DNA from: Streptomyces sparsogenes
GTDB taxonomy: Bacteria > Actinomycetota > Actinomycetes > Streptomycetales > Streptomycetaceae
Reading direction: 5' to 3'
Assembly: GCF_001704635.1 (NCBI RefSeq)
Contig: NZ_MAXF01000061.1
Location: 33,106-97,105 of the forward strand
DNA length: 64,000 nucleotides
The translations under genes and the position numbers were made by a program. Positions 39,265 to 47,470 of this stretch are shown one piece after another. Under the pieces are notes generated by a model, which had not been told where the DNA came from, did not search any database, and was given only the letters and a program-made list of their open reading frames with translations. Numbering within the stretch: the first letter of the stretch is position 1; the number at the start of each line of letters is the position of its first letter.

Positions 39265-39918
39265 TCAGGCGGCGAAACGGGCGGCGAGCGTCTTGGCCTT
39301 GGCGGCCGCTTCCTCGTGGGCCTTGGCCTTGGAGGCGTCGGAGAGCTCCACCAGGTCGGCCATGGCGGGGTTGGTGCGGGCCATGGTCAGCTCCGGCACG
39401 ACGAACTCCACGTCGAGGGAGAGCGCTTCGGCCAGTGTCTTCTCCAGGTAGTTGATGACGAACTCGAAGCTCTCACGCGGCGTGCCCGGGCCGTAGCCGC
39501 CGCCCCGGCTGGCGACGACGACCGTCGGGGTGCCCGCGATGGTGGACGTCTCGGCCAGCGCGGTACGCCCCGCGATGATCACGTGATCCAGCCAGGCCTT
39601 GAGGGACGAGGGGATCGTGAAGTTGTACATCGGGGCGCCGATCACGACCGCGTCGGCCCGCTCCAGCTCGGAGGCCAGGGTGTCCCGCAGGGCGAAGGCG
39701 GCGTCGAGCTCCGGTGTGCGCTGGTCGGCCGGGGTGAAGCCCGCCGCGGCGGCGAGGGCGTCCAGGTGCGGCAGGGGGTCGGCGGCCAGGTCGCGGTAGA
39801 TGACCGTGCCTCCCGGGTGCTGGGCCTCCCACTCCTTGCGGAAGGTGGCCGTGACGGCGCGCGAGGCGGAGGCGTCGGCCGGGAAGAGGGAGCTGTCTAT
39901 GTGCAGAAGCGTGGGCAT
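39265..39918 (-). CDS. azoR: FMN-dependent NADH-azoreductase/quinone reductase
   Basis: A 217-residue flavodoxin-fold oxidoreductase. It opens MPTLLHIDSSLFPADASAS, whose SS..SASR loop binds FMN phosphate. It also has APMYNFTIPSSLKAWLDHVI, the hallmark of AzoR/NQO-like enzymes that reduce quinones and azo dyes with NAD(P)H, and RGGGYGPGTP. The ATG at 39918 has GGAAGG 5 bp upstream; a 21-residue in-frame extension is unlikely. It is divergent from an HxlR-type regulator, a common pairing for electrophile-responsive quinone reductases. Confidence 0.93.
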   Translation of the reverse strand: MPTLLHIDSSLFPADASASRAVTATFRKEWEAQHPGGTVIYRDLAADPLPHLDALAAAAGFTPADQRTPELDAAFALRDTLASELERADAVVIGAPMYNFTIPSSLKAWLDHVIIAGRTALAETSTIAGTPTVVVASRGGGYGPGTPRESFEFVINYLEKTLAEALSLDVEFVVPELTMARTNPAMADLVELSDASKAKAHEEAAAKAKTLAARFAA

Positions 39919-39990
39919 GGGGACCTTCCGGTAACGGGGCTCGGTACCGGTCCGCTCGGGGATGAACCGGGCGCCGAGCACAAAGAATTC

Positions 39991-40009
39991 CTACGTAGCT
40001 ATGAATAGC
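39991..40009. promoter_or_regulatory. putative HxlR operator
   Basis: Perfect palindrome CTACGTAG (39991-39998) joined to GCTAT-GA-ATAGC (39998-40009), in an A/T-rich patch midway between azoR (start 39918) and the HxlR gene (start 40064). It is a plausible site for the regulator to control both genes. Confidence 0.5.
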
Positions 40010-40063
40010 ACAGGAGCTTACTTTTCCGCAGTGCGGATCCATGGTGGCAGTACGCTGTCTTCC

Positions 40064-40468
40064 ATGGCGGCAGGTGGCGGGCGCGTGGAGCACGATCAGA
40101 AGGCGTGCATGAAGGTGGACGGGGGGATGACCCGCGTCTTCGAACTGCTCGGGAAGCGGTGGACGGGGCTCATCGTGGCCGTCCTGACCGAGCGTGCCGC
40201 GTACTTCGCCGAGCTGCGGCGGGCCATCCCGAAGATCAGCGAGCGGATGCTGACCGACCGGCTCACCGAGCTGGTGGCGGCCGGGCTGGTCCTGCGGGAG
40301 GTCGATCCGGGGCCGCCGCTGCGGGTGACCTACCGGCTGACGGAGAGCGGCAGGGCACTGGAGCCCGCGCTGAACGAGCTGGCCCGGTGGGCGGAGCGGT
40401 ACATGCCCGAGGACCGGGGGTGCCGCGAGCGGCCGGGGACCGAGCCGCCGGACCCTCTCGCGCTCTGA
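40064..40468 (+). CDS. HxlR-family winged-helix regulator
   Basis: A 134-residue protein. The single N-terminal Cys (EHDQKACMKVDGG) is the position used by redox/electrophile-sensing members such as YodB and QorR. The winged helix has LLGKRWTGLIVAVLTERA, FAELRRAIPKISERMLTDRL and GLVLREVDPGPPLRVTYRLT. It probably represses divergent azoR. The start is uncertain: ATG 40064 has no Shine-Dalgarno (possibly leaderless), and GTG at 40085 is the alternative. Confidence 0.9.
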   Translation: MAAGGGRVEHDQKACMKVDGGMTRVFELLGKRWTGLIVAVLTERAAYFAELRRAIPKISERMLTDRLTELVAAGLVLREVDPGPPLRVTYRLTESGRALEPALNELARWAERYMPEDRGCRERPGTEPPDPLAL

Positions 40469-40480
40469 CTGTGGGGACCC

Positions 40481-40543
40481 TCTGCCTGCTCTGACTGCTG
40501 TGGGCCTTCTGCCTGCTCTGCCTGCTCTGACTGCTCTGAGCAG
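40481..40543. repeat. CTGCTCTGA-type tandem repeat
   Basis: TCTGCCTGCTCTGACTGCT occurs at 40481-40499 and 40517-40535 within a run of TCTGMCTGC units, directly after the HxlR gene. A small hairpin CTGCTC-T-GAGCAG closes it at 40531-40543. Confidence 0.8.
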
Positions 40544-40566
40544 GGTGTTCGTGTCGGCCGGCGGAG

Positions 40567-40575
40567 TTATCCACA
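40567..40575 (+). promoter_or_regulatory. isolated perfect DnaA box
   Basis: TTATCCACA, followed by GG, lies 87 bp before the DUF2252 gene. Confidence 0.75.
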
Positions 40576-40661
40576 GGCCGTGACGGGTTTTCCCTCCGCG
40601 CTGTACGGTCACGTCTGCGACATGTCGGTGCGGGTGCCGGCGGGAAGACGGGGGGCGCGTG

Positions 40662-42101
40662 ATGACGGACGTCGAGAGCGGCGAGCGGACGGTGCGGCGG
40701 CTGCCACACGTTCCGGGGTTCGCCAAGTGGCCGGGGGCCGGCAGGGCCCGGCAGGAGGGGAAGGCGCTGCGGGAGCGGGTGCCCCGCTCGTCGCACGGCG
40801 AGCTGCCGCCGGTTGCCGGGCGGCCGGACGCGGTGGAGGCGGTCGAGCGGTCCAACGCCGGGCGGCTGCCCGAACTCACACCGATCCGGGTCGGGCGGAT
40901 GGCCGCTTCCCCCTTCTCCTTCCTGCGCGGGGCGGCCGGACTGATGGCCCATGACCTGGCGGCCACCCCGGTGACCGGCGTCGGCGCCCAGATCTGCGGG
41001 GACGCGCACGCCGCCAACTTCGGTCTGTACGGGGACGCGCGCGGCGGCCTGGTCATCGACCTCAACGACTTCGACGAGACCATCCACGGCCCGTGGGAGT
41101 GGGACGTCAAGCGGCTGGCCGCCTCGCTGGTGCTGGCCGGGCGGGAGGCGGGCGCGGACGAGGACACCTGCCGGGCGGCCGCCCATGACACGGTGGGCGC
41201 CTATCGGCACACGCTGCGGCTGCTGTCGAAGCTGCCCGCCGCCGACGCGTGGAACGCGATCGCCGACGAGGAACTGGTCTCGCACGCGGACGCCAGGGAC
41301 CTGGCCGGGACGCTGGAGCGGGTCTCGGAGAAGGCCCGGCGGAACACGAGCGCGCGGTTCGCGGCCAGGTCGACCGAGGCCGTGCCGGACGAGCGGAACC
41401 CCTCCGGGCGGCCGGTGGCGCGCCGCTTCGTCGACGCGCCGCCGGTGCTGCGGCGGGTGCCGGACGCCGAGGCGGCGGCCGTGGCCACGGCGCTCGGCGG
41501 GTATCTGGGCACCCTGCCGGAGGACCGGCTGCCGCTGCTGGCCCGTTACGCGGTGCACGACGTGGCGTTCCGGGTGGTGGGGACCGGCAGCGTGGGGACG
41601 CGGTCGTATGTGGTGCTGCTGCTCGACCACCGGGGTGAGCCGCTGGTGCTTCAGGTCAAGGAGGCGCGGCCGTCCGCGCTGCTGCCGCATGTGAAGCGGG
41701 CCGGCTTCCCGGCGCCCGCCGTGGCGCACGAGGGGCGGCGGGTGGTGCTCGGCCAGAAGCGGATGCAGGTGGTCAGCGACATCCTGCTGGGCTGGGCCAC
41801 GGTGGAGGAGCGCCCGTATCAGGTGCGGCAGTTCCGCAACCGCAAGGGGAGCGTGGACCCGGTGGCGCTGCCCGCCGACCAACTGGACGACTACGGGCGG
41901 ATGACGGGCGCGCTGCTGGCGCGGGCGCATGCGCACAGCGCCGACCCGCGGCTGCTGTCGGGGTACTGCGGAAAGGGGGAGGAGCTCGACGAGGCGGTGG
42001 CCGCCTTCGCGGTGGCGTACGCGGACCGCACGGAGGAGGACCACGCGCGGCTTCTGGCCGCCGTGCGGGGCGGGCGGATAGCGGCCGAGTTGGGCGTATG
42101 A
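40662..42101 (+). CDS. DUF2252 family protein
   Basis: A 479-residue protein. DUF2252 proteins have a protein-kinase-like (aminoglycoside phosphotransferase-related) fold but no proven activity. Visible motifs are MAASPFSFLRGAAGLMAHDL, ICGDAHAANFGLYGD (a GDxHxxN catalytic-loop-like motif) and VIDLNDFDETIHGPWEWD (a DxD-like metal motif), followed by VLLLDHRGEPLVLQVKEA. So a kinase-type active site appears intact. The start is ATG 40662 (GTG 40659 immediately precedes it), with GGGGG about 6 bp upstream. Confidence 0.9.
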   Translation: MTDVESGERTVRRLPHVPGFAKWPGAGRARQEGKALRERVPRSSHGELPPVAGRPDAVEAVERSNAGRLPELTPIRVGRMAASPFSFLRGAAGLMAHDLAATPVTGVGAQICGDAHAANFGLYGDARGGLVIDLNDFDETIHGPWEWDVKRLAASLVLAGREAGADEDTCRAAAHDTVGAYRHTLRLLSKLPAADAWNAIADEELVSHADARDLAGTLERVSEKARRNTSARFAARSTEAVPDERNPSGRPVARRFVDAPPVLRRVPDAEAAAVATALGGYLGTLPEDRLPLLARYAVHDVAFRVVGTGSVGTRSYVVLLLDHRGEPLVLQVKEARPSALLPHVKRAGFPAPAVAHEGRRVVLGQKRMQVVSDILLGWATVEERPYQVRQFRNRKGSVDPVALPADQLDDYGRMTGALLARAHAHSADPRLLSGYCGKGEELDEAVAAFAVAYADRTEEDHARLLAAVRGGRIAAELGV

Positions 42102-42130
42102 CACCTCCCCGGCCGGGTCGCCGCCGGACG

Positions 42131-42136
42131 TAGGCT
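42131..42136 (+). promoter_or_regulatory. leaderless-type -10 box
   Basis: TAGGCT ends 6 bp before the GTG at 42143, so transcription would start at or next to the start codon. No Shine-Dalgarno is present in that gap. Confidence 0.6.
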
Positions 42137-42142
42137 GAGCGG

Positions 42143-43111
42143 GTGACGAACCCGGAAGCGCAGCGGCAGGCCCGGCAGCCGGTGCCGGACGCCGAGCCCC
42201 AGGCCGATCCCCACGCCGAATCCCAGGCCGAACCGCGGGAGCACTCATCCGTGCGGCCCGAGGAGCGATCACAGGCGCCGTCGGAGCCGGCGGACCCGGT
42301 GGACGCGGCGGAGCCGGCGGACGCGGCGGCGAGGGAGGCGCGGGCGGCCGAGCGGCTCGAGCGGGCCGTGCTGGCGGCCGAGCAGGCGCTGATCGAGTTC
42401 GAGATCGCGGTGGACACCTTCCGCATCGAGGTGGAGAACTTCTCCCGGCTGCACCACCAGCGACTCGGTCCGATGTACTCGCGGCTCGACGAGCTGGACG
42501 CGCTGATCGCCGAGGCGGTGGCGGCGCGCACGGGAGACCCCGAGGACATCCGCAGGGCGCGGGAGGCGCGGGGGCTGGTGCTGCCCATGCCGAAGGTGGA
42601 GGAGCTTTTCCACGGCTGGCTGGACTCCGACGGGCTGTCGCCCGAGGGGGTCGCCATGCTCACCGAGCAGCCGGTGCAGCCGCCGCCGCGGGTGCGGGCG
42701 AGCGAGGAGGCGCGCCGCATCTACCGGGAGCTGGCCCGCAAGGCACACCCGGACCTGGCGGAGGAGGAGGCCGAGCGGGAGCGGCGCGGCGAGTTCATCG
42801 TGCGGGTCAACGCGGCGTACGCGGCAGGGGACGAGGAGCGGCTTCGGGCGCTGGCCGAGGAGTGGGCGGCCGGTCCGCCGCCGCCCGAGCGTCGGTGGAG
42901 CCGCAGCGAGGAGCTGTACGCCCGGCTGGAGTGGCTGGCCGCCCGCAAGGAGATGCTGGCCGAGGCCGCCGCGGAGCTGGAGTCCAGCGCGATCGGCGCC
43001 ATGATCAAGATGGCGCCGGAGGACCCCGACGGGCTGCTCGACGAGATCGCCGAGCAGCTGCTGGCCAAGGTCGCGGAGAAGGAGAATGAGCTGGCGGAGC
43101 TGGTGCGGTAG
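42143..43111 (+). CDS. J-domain-like, coiled-coil protein of unknown function
   Basis: A 322-residue acidic protein. Residues 1-70 are disordered and repetitive (Ala/Glu/Pro/Gln). Residues 70-130 form a coiled coil (ERLERAVLAAEQALIEFEIA). Residues 188-240 look like helices II-III of a J domain: RRIYRELARKAHPDLAEEEA (HPD at 202-204), then FIVRVNAAYAAGDEERLRAL. The stretch before HPD is short, so helix I is missing or displaced. C-terminal helices (250-322) follow. J domains stimulate Hsp70 ATPase; whether this one does is untested. Apparently leaderless, with TAGGCT 6 bp before the GTG. Confidence 0.8.
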   Translation: MTNPEAQRQARQPVPDAEPQADPHAESQAEPREHSSVRPEERSQAPSEPADPVDAAEPADAAAREARAAERLERAVLAAEQALIEFEIAVDTFRIEVENFSRLHHQRLGPMYSRLDELDALIAEAVAARTGDPEDIRRAREARGLVLPMPKVEELFHGWLDSDGLSPEGVAMLTEQPVQPPPRVRASEEARRIYRELARKAHPDLAEEEAERERRGEFIVRVNAAYAAGDEERLRALAEEWAAGPPPPERRWSRSEELYARLEWLAARKEMLAEAAAELESSAIGAMIKMAPEDPDGLLDEIAEQLLAKVAEKENELAELVR

Positions 43112-43154
43112 TAGGTTTCCCTCAGCTGCCGTTGTGATGTGAGAGGTGTGTGTG

Positions 43155-43508
43155 ATGGGTTTTGCCCCGCTTCCCGAGGTGGAGGCCGCGGCGGTGCCGG
43201 CGGATGGGTTCCTGCTGGATGTGCGGGAGGACGACGAGTGGGCCGCGGGGCACGCCGAGGGCGCCCTGCACATCCCCATGGGACAGATCGTGGCCCGGTT
43301 CGGCGAGCTGACCGAGGCGCTGGACGACGGCGTGCGGGTGCATGTGGTGTGCCGGGTCGGCGGGCGGTCCGCGCAGGTGACGCAGTATCTGATCGCCCAG
43401 GGCGTGGACGCGGTGAATGTGGACGGCGGCATGCTCGCCTGGCAGGCGGCGGGCCGCCCGCTGGTGAGCGGCCAGGGCTCCCCGGCCGACGGGGCCTTCG
43501 TCCTCTAG
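43155..43508 (+). CDS. single-domain rhodanese
   Basis: A 117-residue rhodanese. The active-site Cys lies in VVCRVGGRSAQV (about residue 73), preceded by LLDVREDDEWAAGHAEGALH and followed by VNVDGGMLAW. It transfers sulfane sulfur. The ATG at 43155 has GAGAGG 8 bp upstream. It follows the J-like gene by 43 bp on the same strand, possibly co-transcribed. Confidence 0.94.
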   Translation: MGFAPLPEVEAAAVPADGFLLDVREDDEWAAGHAEGALHIPMGQIVARFGELTEALDDGVRVHVVCRVGGRSAQVTQYLIAQGVDAVNVDGGMLAWQAAGRPLVSGQGSPADGAFVL

Positions 43509-43509
43509 C

Positions 43510-43605
43510 CGTCCGCCTGCCAGATGCTCGTCGTCTGGCTGCCTGTCCTCTGGCTGATTGTCCTCTGACCGCCCGCCTCTTGGCCGCCCGCCTCTGGCCG
43601 TTCGT
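43510..43605. repeat. degenerate CTCTGGCCG-type repeats
   Basis: Convergent gap with imperfect repeats: GTCCTCTGGCTG / GTCCTCTGACCG, and CCGCCCGCCTCTTGG / CCGCCCGCCTCTGG. Non-coding. Confidence 0.65.
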
Positions 43606-43608
43606 TCC

Positions 43609-44784
43609 CTAGCCGAGGGGGTGGGCGGCGAGGAGGTCGCCCAGCGCCTCCTCATGTGCGGCGGCGGGGCCGAGGGACAGCTCGAGCTGTTTGGCCCAGG
43701 CGTGGTAGCGGTGCAGGGGGTAGTCGGTCGCGGCGCCGAAGCCGCCGTGCAGATGCTGTGCGGTCTGGACGACACGGCGCACCCCCTCGGCGGCCCAGAT
43801 CTTGGCCACCGCGATGTCCCCCGCGACGGGCAGCGCCCCGGGCGCGGCCGGTGCGCCCGCGCCGTCCGTGGCCAGGCGCCAGGCGGCCTGCCAGAGTGTG
43901 GCCTCCATCGCGCGCAGGTCGATATAGCGGTCGGCGGCCTGGACGGCGACCGCCTGGAAGGTGGCGAGGGGGAAGCCGAACTGCTCGCGCTTGCTGGTGT
44001 AGGAGCTGGTCAGGGCGAGCACCGCCTCGCCTAGGCCCAGGGCGAGTGCGCAGGTGCCGCAGGTCAGCAGGGAGCGCAGCCACTCCCAGGCGCCGTCCGC
44101 GGTGAGGACCGCGGAGGAGTCGAGCCGCACGGCCTCCAGACGGATCTCGGCGAGCCGCTCGCCGCTGGTGGAGATCTGCGGCGCGAGGGTGACGCCCGGG
44201 TGGTCGCGGGGGACGAGCGCGAGGAGGGTCCGGCCCGCGCCGGTGTGGGCGGGGACGAGGACGCGGTCGGCGCTGTGCGCCCAGGGCACGGCGGTCTGAG
44301 TGCCCTCCAGGACCCAGGCGCCGTCGTGGCCGCCGTCGTGGCCGTCGCTGTCCTGCCGCGCCTGGACGGCGAGTTCGGCAGCGTCGTGGCCGGTGCGGCC
44401 GTGGGGCGCGACGGTCAGCACCAGCTCGCCGCGGCCGGCGGCGGGCAGTACGGCGGCGCGCAGCTCCTCGCCGCCGTACCGCTGGACGGCCAGCGCGGCC
44501 GCGGTGGACTCCAGCAGCGGCACCCGGGCCAGGACCCGGCCGGCCTCGCGCAGGACCAGGCACAGGGCGATGGGGTCGAGGCCGGCCCCGCCGTAGCGGG
44601 GGTCCAGGAGGAGGCCGAGCAGATCGGCGTCGGCCGCCTTGCCCCACAGTCGGCGGTCGAGGTCGTCGGCGACGGCGCCGGGCGTGAGCGCCGGGCTGGG
44701 CACCCCGTCGGGTGGAGCGGAGGAGAACACCGCCTTGGCCGCCTCGGCGGCCGCCTGCTGCTCCTCGGTGAAGGTGAAGTCCAC
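43609..44784 (-). CDS. acyl-CoA dehydrogenase family protein (FadE-like)
   Basis: A 391-residue FAD-dependent dehydrogenase-family protein. It opens MDFTFTEEQQAAAEAAKAVF. The middle domain has a divergent FAD/substrate region (AVPWAHSADRVLVPAHTG). The C-terminal helical domain has SYTSKREQFGFPLATFQAVA and LHGGFGAATDYPLHRYH. The usual catalytic Glu segment is hard to place, so it may be one half of a heteromeric enzyme such as the ChsE/FadE28-29 type. It lies 88 bp downstream of paaE on the same strand, but a KstR-type operator (44830-44843) in that gap suggests separate, lipid- or steroid-linked control. Confidence 0.88.
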   Translation of the reverse strand: MDFTFTEEQQAAAEAAKAVFSSAPPDGVPSPALTPGAVADDLDRRLWGKAADADLLGLLLDPRYGGAGLDPIALCLVLREAGRVLARVPLLESTAAALAVQRYGGEELRAAVLPAAGRGELVLTVAPHGRTGHDAAELAVQARQDSDGHDGGHDGAWVLEGTQTAVPWAHSADRVLVPAHTGAGRTLLALVPRDHPGVTLAPQISTSGERLAEIRLEAVRLDSSAVLTADGAWEWLRSLLTCGTCALALGLGEAVLALTSSYTSKREQFGFPLATFQAVAVQAADRYIDLRAMEATLWQAAWRLATDGAGAPAAPGALPVAGDIAVAKIWAAEGVRRVVQTAQHLHGGFGAATDYPLHRYHAWAKQLELSLGPAAAHEEALGDLLAAHPLG

Positions 44785-44829
44785 TGTCCGTCCTCCCGCG
44801 CCATGGCCTGGTCTGACGGCCCGTCAAGA

Positions 44830-44843
44830 TAGAACAGGTTCTA
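44830..44843. promoter_or_regulatory. KstR-type operator
   Basis: TAGAACAGGTTCTA is a perfect palindrome with a 2-bp centre and matches TnnAACnnGTTnnA, the consensus known for the steroid-catabolism repressor KstR. It lies 46 bp upstream of the acyl-CoA dehydrogenase start. Confidence 0.7.
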
Positions 44844-44872
44844 CAAGAAGGGAACGCCCACGGGACGGCGGT

Positions 44873-45979
44873 TCAGCGGTCGAAGTCCAGCTCCACGCGC
44901 TCGTCGACCGGGTGGGACTGACAGGCCAGCACATAACCGGCCGCCACCTCCTCGGGCTCCAAGGCGAAGTTCCGGTCCATCCGCACCTCGCCCGAGACCA
45001 GGAACGCCCGGCAGGTGCCGCAGACCCCGCCCTTGCAGGCGTACGGCGCGTCCGGGCGGTTGCGCTCCACCGCGTCCAGCAGCGATTCGCCCTCGCGCAC
45101 CGGCCAGGTGCCCGACCGGCCGTCCAGGGTCGCCGTCACCGTGCCGCGGGAGGGGCCGGCGGGGCCCGGGCCCGATGGGGCGCTCTCGCCCTCCCCGGCG
45201 TCCACATGGAAGATCTCCTGATGGACGCGGCCGCGGGCGACCCCGAGCGCGCGCAGCGCCCGCTCGGCGCCGCGCACCATGCCGTAGGGCCCGCACAGGA
45301 ACCAGCCGTCCACCGACCGCACCGGCAGCAGGGCGGGCAGCAGCCCGGTCAGCCGCTCCTCGTCGAGCCGCCCGGAGAGCGGGCCGGCCTGCCGCTCCTC
45401 GCGGGAGAGGACGCTCACCAGCTGGAACCGGCCGGGCCAGCGGTCCTTCAGGTCGGCGACCTCTTCGAGGAACATCGTGGAGGCGGTGGTGCGGTCACCG
45501 CGGATTAGACAGAAGCGGGCGTCCGGCTCGCGGGCGAGCAGGGTGGCGGCGATGGACAGGACGGGGGTGATGCCGCTGCCGCCGACCACGGCGGCGAAGT
45601 GGCCGGGCCTGGGCTCCAGCACGAACCGGCCGGCCGGGGCCATCACCTCCATGACCTCGCCGACCGCCAGCTCCTTGAGGGCGTAGGTGGAGAACTCGCC
45701 GCCCTCGACCAGCCGCACCCCGACCCGCAGGACCGTGGGCCCCCCGGGCTCCAGGGCGGGGGTGCAGATCGAGTACGTCCGCCGTATCTGGGCGCCGTCG
45801 GCGAACCGGCGCACCGCGATGTGCTGCCCCGGTGAGAAGCGGAAGGTCTCGCGCAGCGCGGGCGGGACCCGGAGGGTGACGGCGACCGAGTCGTCGGTGA
45901 GCCGGTCGACCGCGATCACCCGCAGGGGATGGAAGGCGCCGTGGCGGGGCACGGGCGCCGCCACGCCTTCGGCGGCCAT
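44873..45979 (-). CDS. paaE: phenylacetyl-CoA epoxidase reductase PaaE
   Basis: A 368-residue flavo-iron-sulfur reductase feeding electrons from NADPH to PaaA. The FAD domain has RRTYSICTP, the NAD domain VVGGSGITPVLSIAATLL, and the C-terminal [2Fe-2S] ferredoxin has YACKGGVCGTC with the last Cys in VLACQSHP (C-x4-C-x2-C pattern). ATG 45979 is preceded by AAGGAG; it overlaps the paaD stop by 1 bp. Last gene of paaABCDE. Confidence 0.96.
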   Translation of the reverse strand: MAAEGVAAPVPRHGAFHPLRVIAVDRLTDDSVAVTLRVPPALRETFRFSPGQHIAVRRFADGAQIRRTYSICTPALEPGGPTVLRVGVRLVEGGEFSTYALKELAVGEVMEVMAPAGRFVLEPRPGHFAAVVGGSGITPVLSIAATLLAREPDARFCLIRGDRTTASTMFLEEVADLKDRWPGRFQLVSVLSREERQAGPLSGRLDEERLTGLLPALLPVRSVDGWFLCGPYGMVRGAERALRALGVARGRVHQEIFHVDAGEGESAPSGPGPAGPSRGTVTATLDGRSGTWPVREGESLLDAVERNRPDAPYACKGGVCGTCRAFLVSGEVRMDRNFALEPEEVAAGYVLACQSHPVDERVELDFDR

Positions 45980-46482
45980 CACAACTCCTTGAAGTGGTCG
46001 AAGGGTTCGCGGCAGGCCTCGCAGCGGCGCAGCGCCTTGCAGGCGGTGGAGGAGAAGCGACTGAGCAGCTTGGTGTCGGTCGAGCCGCAGTGGGGGCAGC
46101 GCACCGCCAGGTCGACGGCGACCGGCCCGCCCGCGCCACGGGGGCCGGGTGGCGCGATGCCGGACTCGGCCAGCTTGCGGCGGCCCTCCGCGCTGATCGC
46201 GTCCGTCGTCCAGGGCGGGGAGAGGACGGTGCGGACCGTCACGTCCGGGATGCCCTGGTCGTGCAGCACCCGCTCGACGTCCGCGGCCATGGACTCCAGC
46301 GCGGGGCAGCCGGTGTAGGTGGGGGTCAGCTCGACCTCGACCCGGCCGGGCGCCATGACCCGCAGCGCGCGGAGCACGCCGAGCTCGGCCAGGGTCACCA
46401 TGGGCAGCTCCGGGTCCGGCACGGCTCCCGCCAGCTCGCGCAGCCGGGTCTCCAGCGGGGTCGCGGGCGCGGGGGTCACCAT
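45979..46482 (-). CDS. paaD: phenylacetyl-CoA epoxidase assembly subunit PaaD
   Basis: A 167-residue protein of the MIP18/DUF59-type family (VPDPELPMVTLAELGVLRAL; YTGCPALESM) with a C-terminal zinc/iron-binding Cys cluster (CPHCGSTDTK, CKALRRCEACREPF). PaaD is needed for full epoxidase activity, probably in Fe-S or di-iron maturation. ATG at 46482 overlaps the paaC stop by 7 bp. Confidence 0.94.
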   Translation of the reverse strand: MVTPAPATPLETRLRELAGAVPDPELPMVTLAELGVLRALRVMAPGRVEVELTPTYTGCPALESMAADVERVLHDQGIPDVTVRTVLSPPWTTDAISAEGRRKLAESGIAPPGPRGAGGPVAVDLAVRCPHCGSTDTKLLSRFSSTACKALRRCEACREPFDHFKEL

Positions 46483-47177
46483 GACGCCCCCGGGTGGCTG
46501 CGGTGGAGATGCTGCATCTCGGCCAGCATCCGGCCGAACGGCTCGGTGTGGAGGCCCTGCCGGCCGGCGCCGGCCGCCCAGGCACCGCGCCGCGGGCCCT
46601 CGGGCACGGTCAGGGTGGCCCGGTGCAGGGCGGACGTCACCCGCGCCAGCCACTCCTCGCCCAGGGCGGCCCAGTCCACCTCGCACCCCTCGATCGGCTC
46701 GAACAGCTCGCCGGTGTACCCCCACAGCGCCTCCAGGCCGCGCCGCATCCGCTTATGGCTCTCGGGGGTGCCGTCGCCCAGCCGCAGGGTCCAGTGCTCG
46801 GCGTGGTCGCGGTGGTAGGCGACCTCCTTGACCGCCTTGGCGGCCAGGGGGGCGAAGGGACTGTCGCCGCGGGCCAGCCGGTCGTAGAGCAGCTCCTGGT
46901 AGGTGGAGAAGTACAGCTGGCGGGCGATGGTGTGCGCGAAGTCACCGTTGGGCTGCTCGACGAGCTGACAATTGCGGAAGGCCCGCTCCTCCCGCAGATA
47001 GGCCAGTTCGTCCTCGTCGCCCACCAGCGAGAGCAGCACGCGCGCCTGTCCGAGCAGGTCGAGCGCGATGTTGGCCAGGGCGACTTCTTCCTCCAGCACG
47101 GGGGCGTGTCCGGCCCACTCCCCCAGCCGGTGGGAGAGCACCAGGGCGTCGTCGCCGAGGGCGAGCGCGGCGGTCAC
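46476..47177 (-). CDS. paaC: phenylacetyl-CoA epoxidase structural subunit PaaC
   Basis: A 233-residue ferritin-like subunit that partners the catalytic PaaA. It has LSHRLGEWAGHAPVLEEEVA, ANIALDLLGQARVLL, QLYFSTYQELLYDRL and VAYHRDHAEHWTLRLGDGT. GTG start at 47177 overlapping the paaB stop (GTGA). It adopts the di-iron-protein fold but, as in characterised PaaC, serves a structural role. Confidence 0.95.
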   Translation of the reverse strand: MTAALALGDDALVLSHRLGEWAGHAPVLEEEVALANIALDLLGQARVLLSLVGDEDELAYLREERAFRNCQLVEQPNGDFAHTIARQLYFSTYQELLYDRLARGDSPFAPLAAKAVKEVAYHRDHAEHWTLRLGDGTPESHKRMRRGLEALWGYTGELFEPIEGCEVDWAALGEEWLARVTSALHRATLTVPEGPRRGAWAAGAGRQGLHTEPFGRMLAEMQHLHRSHPGASW

Positions 47178-47470
47178 AGGTGCCGCACCCCCTCCGGGAT
47201 CTCGTAGAAGGTCGGATGGCGGTAGGGCTTGTCGGCGGCCGGCTCGAAGAACGGGTCCTTCTCGTCGGGCGAGGAGGCGGTGATCCGGTCGGAGGGGACG
47301 ACCCAGATGGAGACGCCTTCCGAGCGGCGGGTGTACAGATCGCGGGCGCTGCGCAGGGCCATCTCGGCGTCCGGCGCGTGGAGGCTGCCGGCGTGGGTGT
47401 GGGAGAGGCCGCGCCGGCCGCGGACGAACACCTCCCACAGGGGCCACTCACCGCTTGTGTCACCGCTCAT
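47174..47470 (-). CDS. paaB: phenylacetyl-CoA epoxidase subunit PaaB
   Basis: A 98-residue small subunit: [38 protein letters not shown] and [13 protein letters not shown], all typical of PaaB. It bridges PaaAC heterodimers. Overlaps paaA by 4 bp upstream and paaC by 4 bp downstream. Confidence 0.96.
   Translation of the reverse strand: MSGDTSGEWPLWEVFVRGRRGLSHTHAGSLHAPDAEMALRSARDLYTRRSEGVSIWVVPSDRITASSPDEKDPFFEPAADKPYRHPTFYEIPEGVRHL

Noticed and set aside
39023..39451. A plus-strand frame of 142 codons after tRNA-Leu
   Set aside because: It overlaps azoR antisense for most of its length, has no ribosome-binding site, and codes for Arg/Gly-rich low-complexity sequence.
39577..39588. Palindrome GATCACGTGATC, considered as a ParB site (parS)
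   Set aside because: It shares only the CACGTG centre with GTTTCACGTGAAAC (about 9 of 14 positions) and lies inside azoR. I saw no true parS 14-mer in the window by eye.
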